Part shown: piece after piece, positions 63,201-64,000 of the stretch
Numbering within the stretch: the first letter of the stretch is position 1
How the letters are laid out: each line of letters starts with the position of its first letter
DNA from: Symbiodinium natans
Lineage: Eukaryota > Sar > Dinophyceae > Suessiales > Symbiodiniaceae
Assembly (NCBI GenBank): GCA_905221605.1
Contig: CAJNDS010002661.1
Coordinates: 55,001 to 119,000 of the forward strand
Reading direction: 5' to 3'
Length of the DNA stretch: 64,000 nucleotides
The notes under the pieces: generated by a model
What the model was told of the DNA's origin: nothing
The model's input: the letters and a program-made list of their open reading frames with translations, nothing else
Database searches by the model: none
Position numbers and translations under genes: made by a program

Positions 63201-64000
63201 CGCTGGACTGAAGTCCCATCTCCAGGACCACCTCGGCAACAGGCAAAGCTCGACTTGGAGTGGCGACAAAACAGCTGGCAGGCAAAATCAGATGACAAAA
63301 CAAGTGCATTTCTTCTCGCGCTGGTGGAAGTCATTGCCGGACGCTGCAGGGGTGAAACCGGCCTTCTTGGAGACACAGGGCAGGTCCGGTTGCTACGGCG
63401 CAGCAAGATGACTGCATCTTGCCGCGCCAAGGTCGGCGGCATTGCACCGTGGAAGCATGCTCATTAGAATCATTATGGCGGCACAGCCAGCTCACGCTAC
63501 AGTGAAGTGACCCACGAGCCTGTGTATAAAGACTTATATCATCTATGTATGTAGACATTTGCCCTTGCGCCCAGTGTTGGAAGCCCATGCATGCGTGACT
63601 CGAGCGCCTTTCACAGGGGCGACGTCACAGCCTGGTGCTCTGGCACCGGAGCCATGAAGGCGTAGCGGAAGCATGTCAGGTGCTGGGCCGCGCGGCGGTT
63701 GGCCTCAATGAGTTGGAGCTGGAAGGGGCACCGGCAAGGCATGGCAAAACGGTAAAACGTCCGAGCTCGCCTTCTTTGCATTCTTGGGCAAGAAGGTGCG
63801 CTTGGGCAAGCTCAAGGTGGCTGGCATGAGGCATGGCGTTGCTGCAAGTAAGCCAATCAGCAACAAGTCAAGCTCCGAACTGGCCTTCGGGAATTTCAAG
63901 GCCTTCCACATCCATGAGCCGCTCATTGGCAGACGCACCAGCCATGACCTGGCGGAAGCCCGGCACGGAGGGGACAACTCGTTTTGCACTCCTGCAGCAC
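60251..64000. other. Degenerate telomeric repeats and spacer, no firm gene
   Basis: CCCTAAA and TTTAGGG blocks at 60620-60710 and 60825-60875. A 430-bp stretch (61005-61445) of loosely related CCCTAAAAA/CCCTGAAA words. A CACATC hexamer run at 62421-62466. A poly-G run at 62343-62353. An open minus-strand stretch at 60740-60825 (NLSPVALFSPSIEKSPWRL) could be an upstream exon of the Kelch gene, but no junction supports it. A plus-strand stretch at 63165-63467 (100 codons) has no recognisable features. Confidence 0.45.
63726..64000 (+). CDS. Possible exon, open to the window edge
   Basis: The frame from GTGKAWQNGKTSELAFFAFL onward through KKVRLGKLKVAGMRHGVAAS and AFGNFKAFHIHEPLIGRRTS stays open to base 64000. 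The composition looks natural, but the minus strand is also open over the same region and no family is recognised. If real it would be the only plus-strand gene here. Confidence 0.25.

Noticed and set aside
1-64000. Dinoflagellate spliced-leader gene, tRNA or rRNA genes
   Set aside because: I scanned for the spliced-leader core and for obvious rRNA text and saw none. tRNA detection by eye is unreliable, so absence is not proven.

Overview
The window reads as nuclear DNA of a dinoflagellate, most likely a symbiodiniacean or close relative such as Polarella (an inference; no search was possible). The reasons are: plant-type telomeric heptads (TTTAGGG) scattered everywhere; introns that start with GT, GC or GA and end in AG, nearly always followed by G in the next exon; short inverted-repeat introns of several sequence families shared between unrelated genes (introner-like elements); tandemly duplicated genes; and every confidently modelled gene on the minus strand. 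I found no rRNA, tRNA, spliced-leader gene or CRISPR array.

Layout. 1-1881: subtelomere-like TTTAGGG arrays and spacer. 1882-6782 (minus): a complete 12-exon gene for a single-domain, six-helix voltage-gated cation channel with a C-terminal EF-hand pair. The exon lengths add up to exactly 600 codons, and one exon is only 30 nt. 6783-7932: spacer. 7933-50740: a tandem array of one large multi-exon gene (minus strand; leucine-rich repeats, cysteine-rich domain, several membrane helices). Copy A (19909 down to 7933) carries a stop in its first exon and is cut off inside a 3' exon by telomeric repeats. Copy B (47546 down to about 20800) has 30 instead of 9 LRR units and an intron of about 13 kb where copy A has about 0.85 kb. 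Copy C (about 50740 to 47700) is only a 3' remnant.

The giant intron of copy B (31677 to about 44823) holds a GGT-rich array, five tandem copies of a composite satellite of about 1.3-1.4 kb (32.6-39.7 kb), and a 3.4 kb unique island with degenerate ORFs, including a phospholipase D-like HKD motif. The island is bracketed by long TAG and CTA trinucleotide arrays in opposite orientation. 50745-51545 is an AT-rich island unlike its surroundings; 51.5-53.6 kb is spacer with repeats.

53627-60250 (minus): a 20-exon gene for a predicted cell-surface protein with Kelch repeats, a Ser/Thr-rich stalk, a GAIN-like region with a GPS motif, one membrane helix and an acidic cytoplasmic tail with repeated small domains. 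60.3-64 kb: degenerate telomeric repeats and a few weak ORFs.

The genes do not form an evident pathway. What ties the window together is how introns and repeats behave. At least seven families of short inverted-repeat elements sit exactly at introns of unrelated genes, many introns are flanked by short direct repeats, and telomeric heptads fill many introns. All gene models were assembled by eye from reading-frame continuity and splice consensus; no transcript or database evidence was available.
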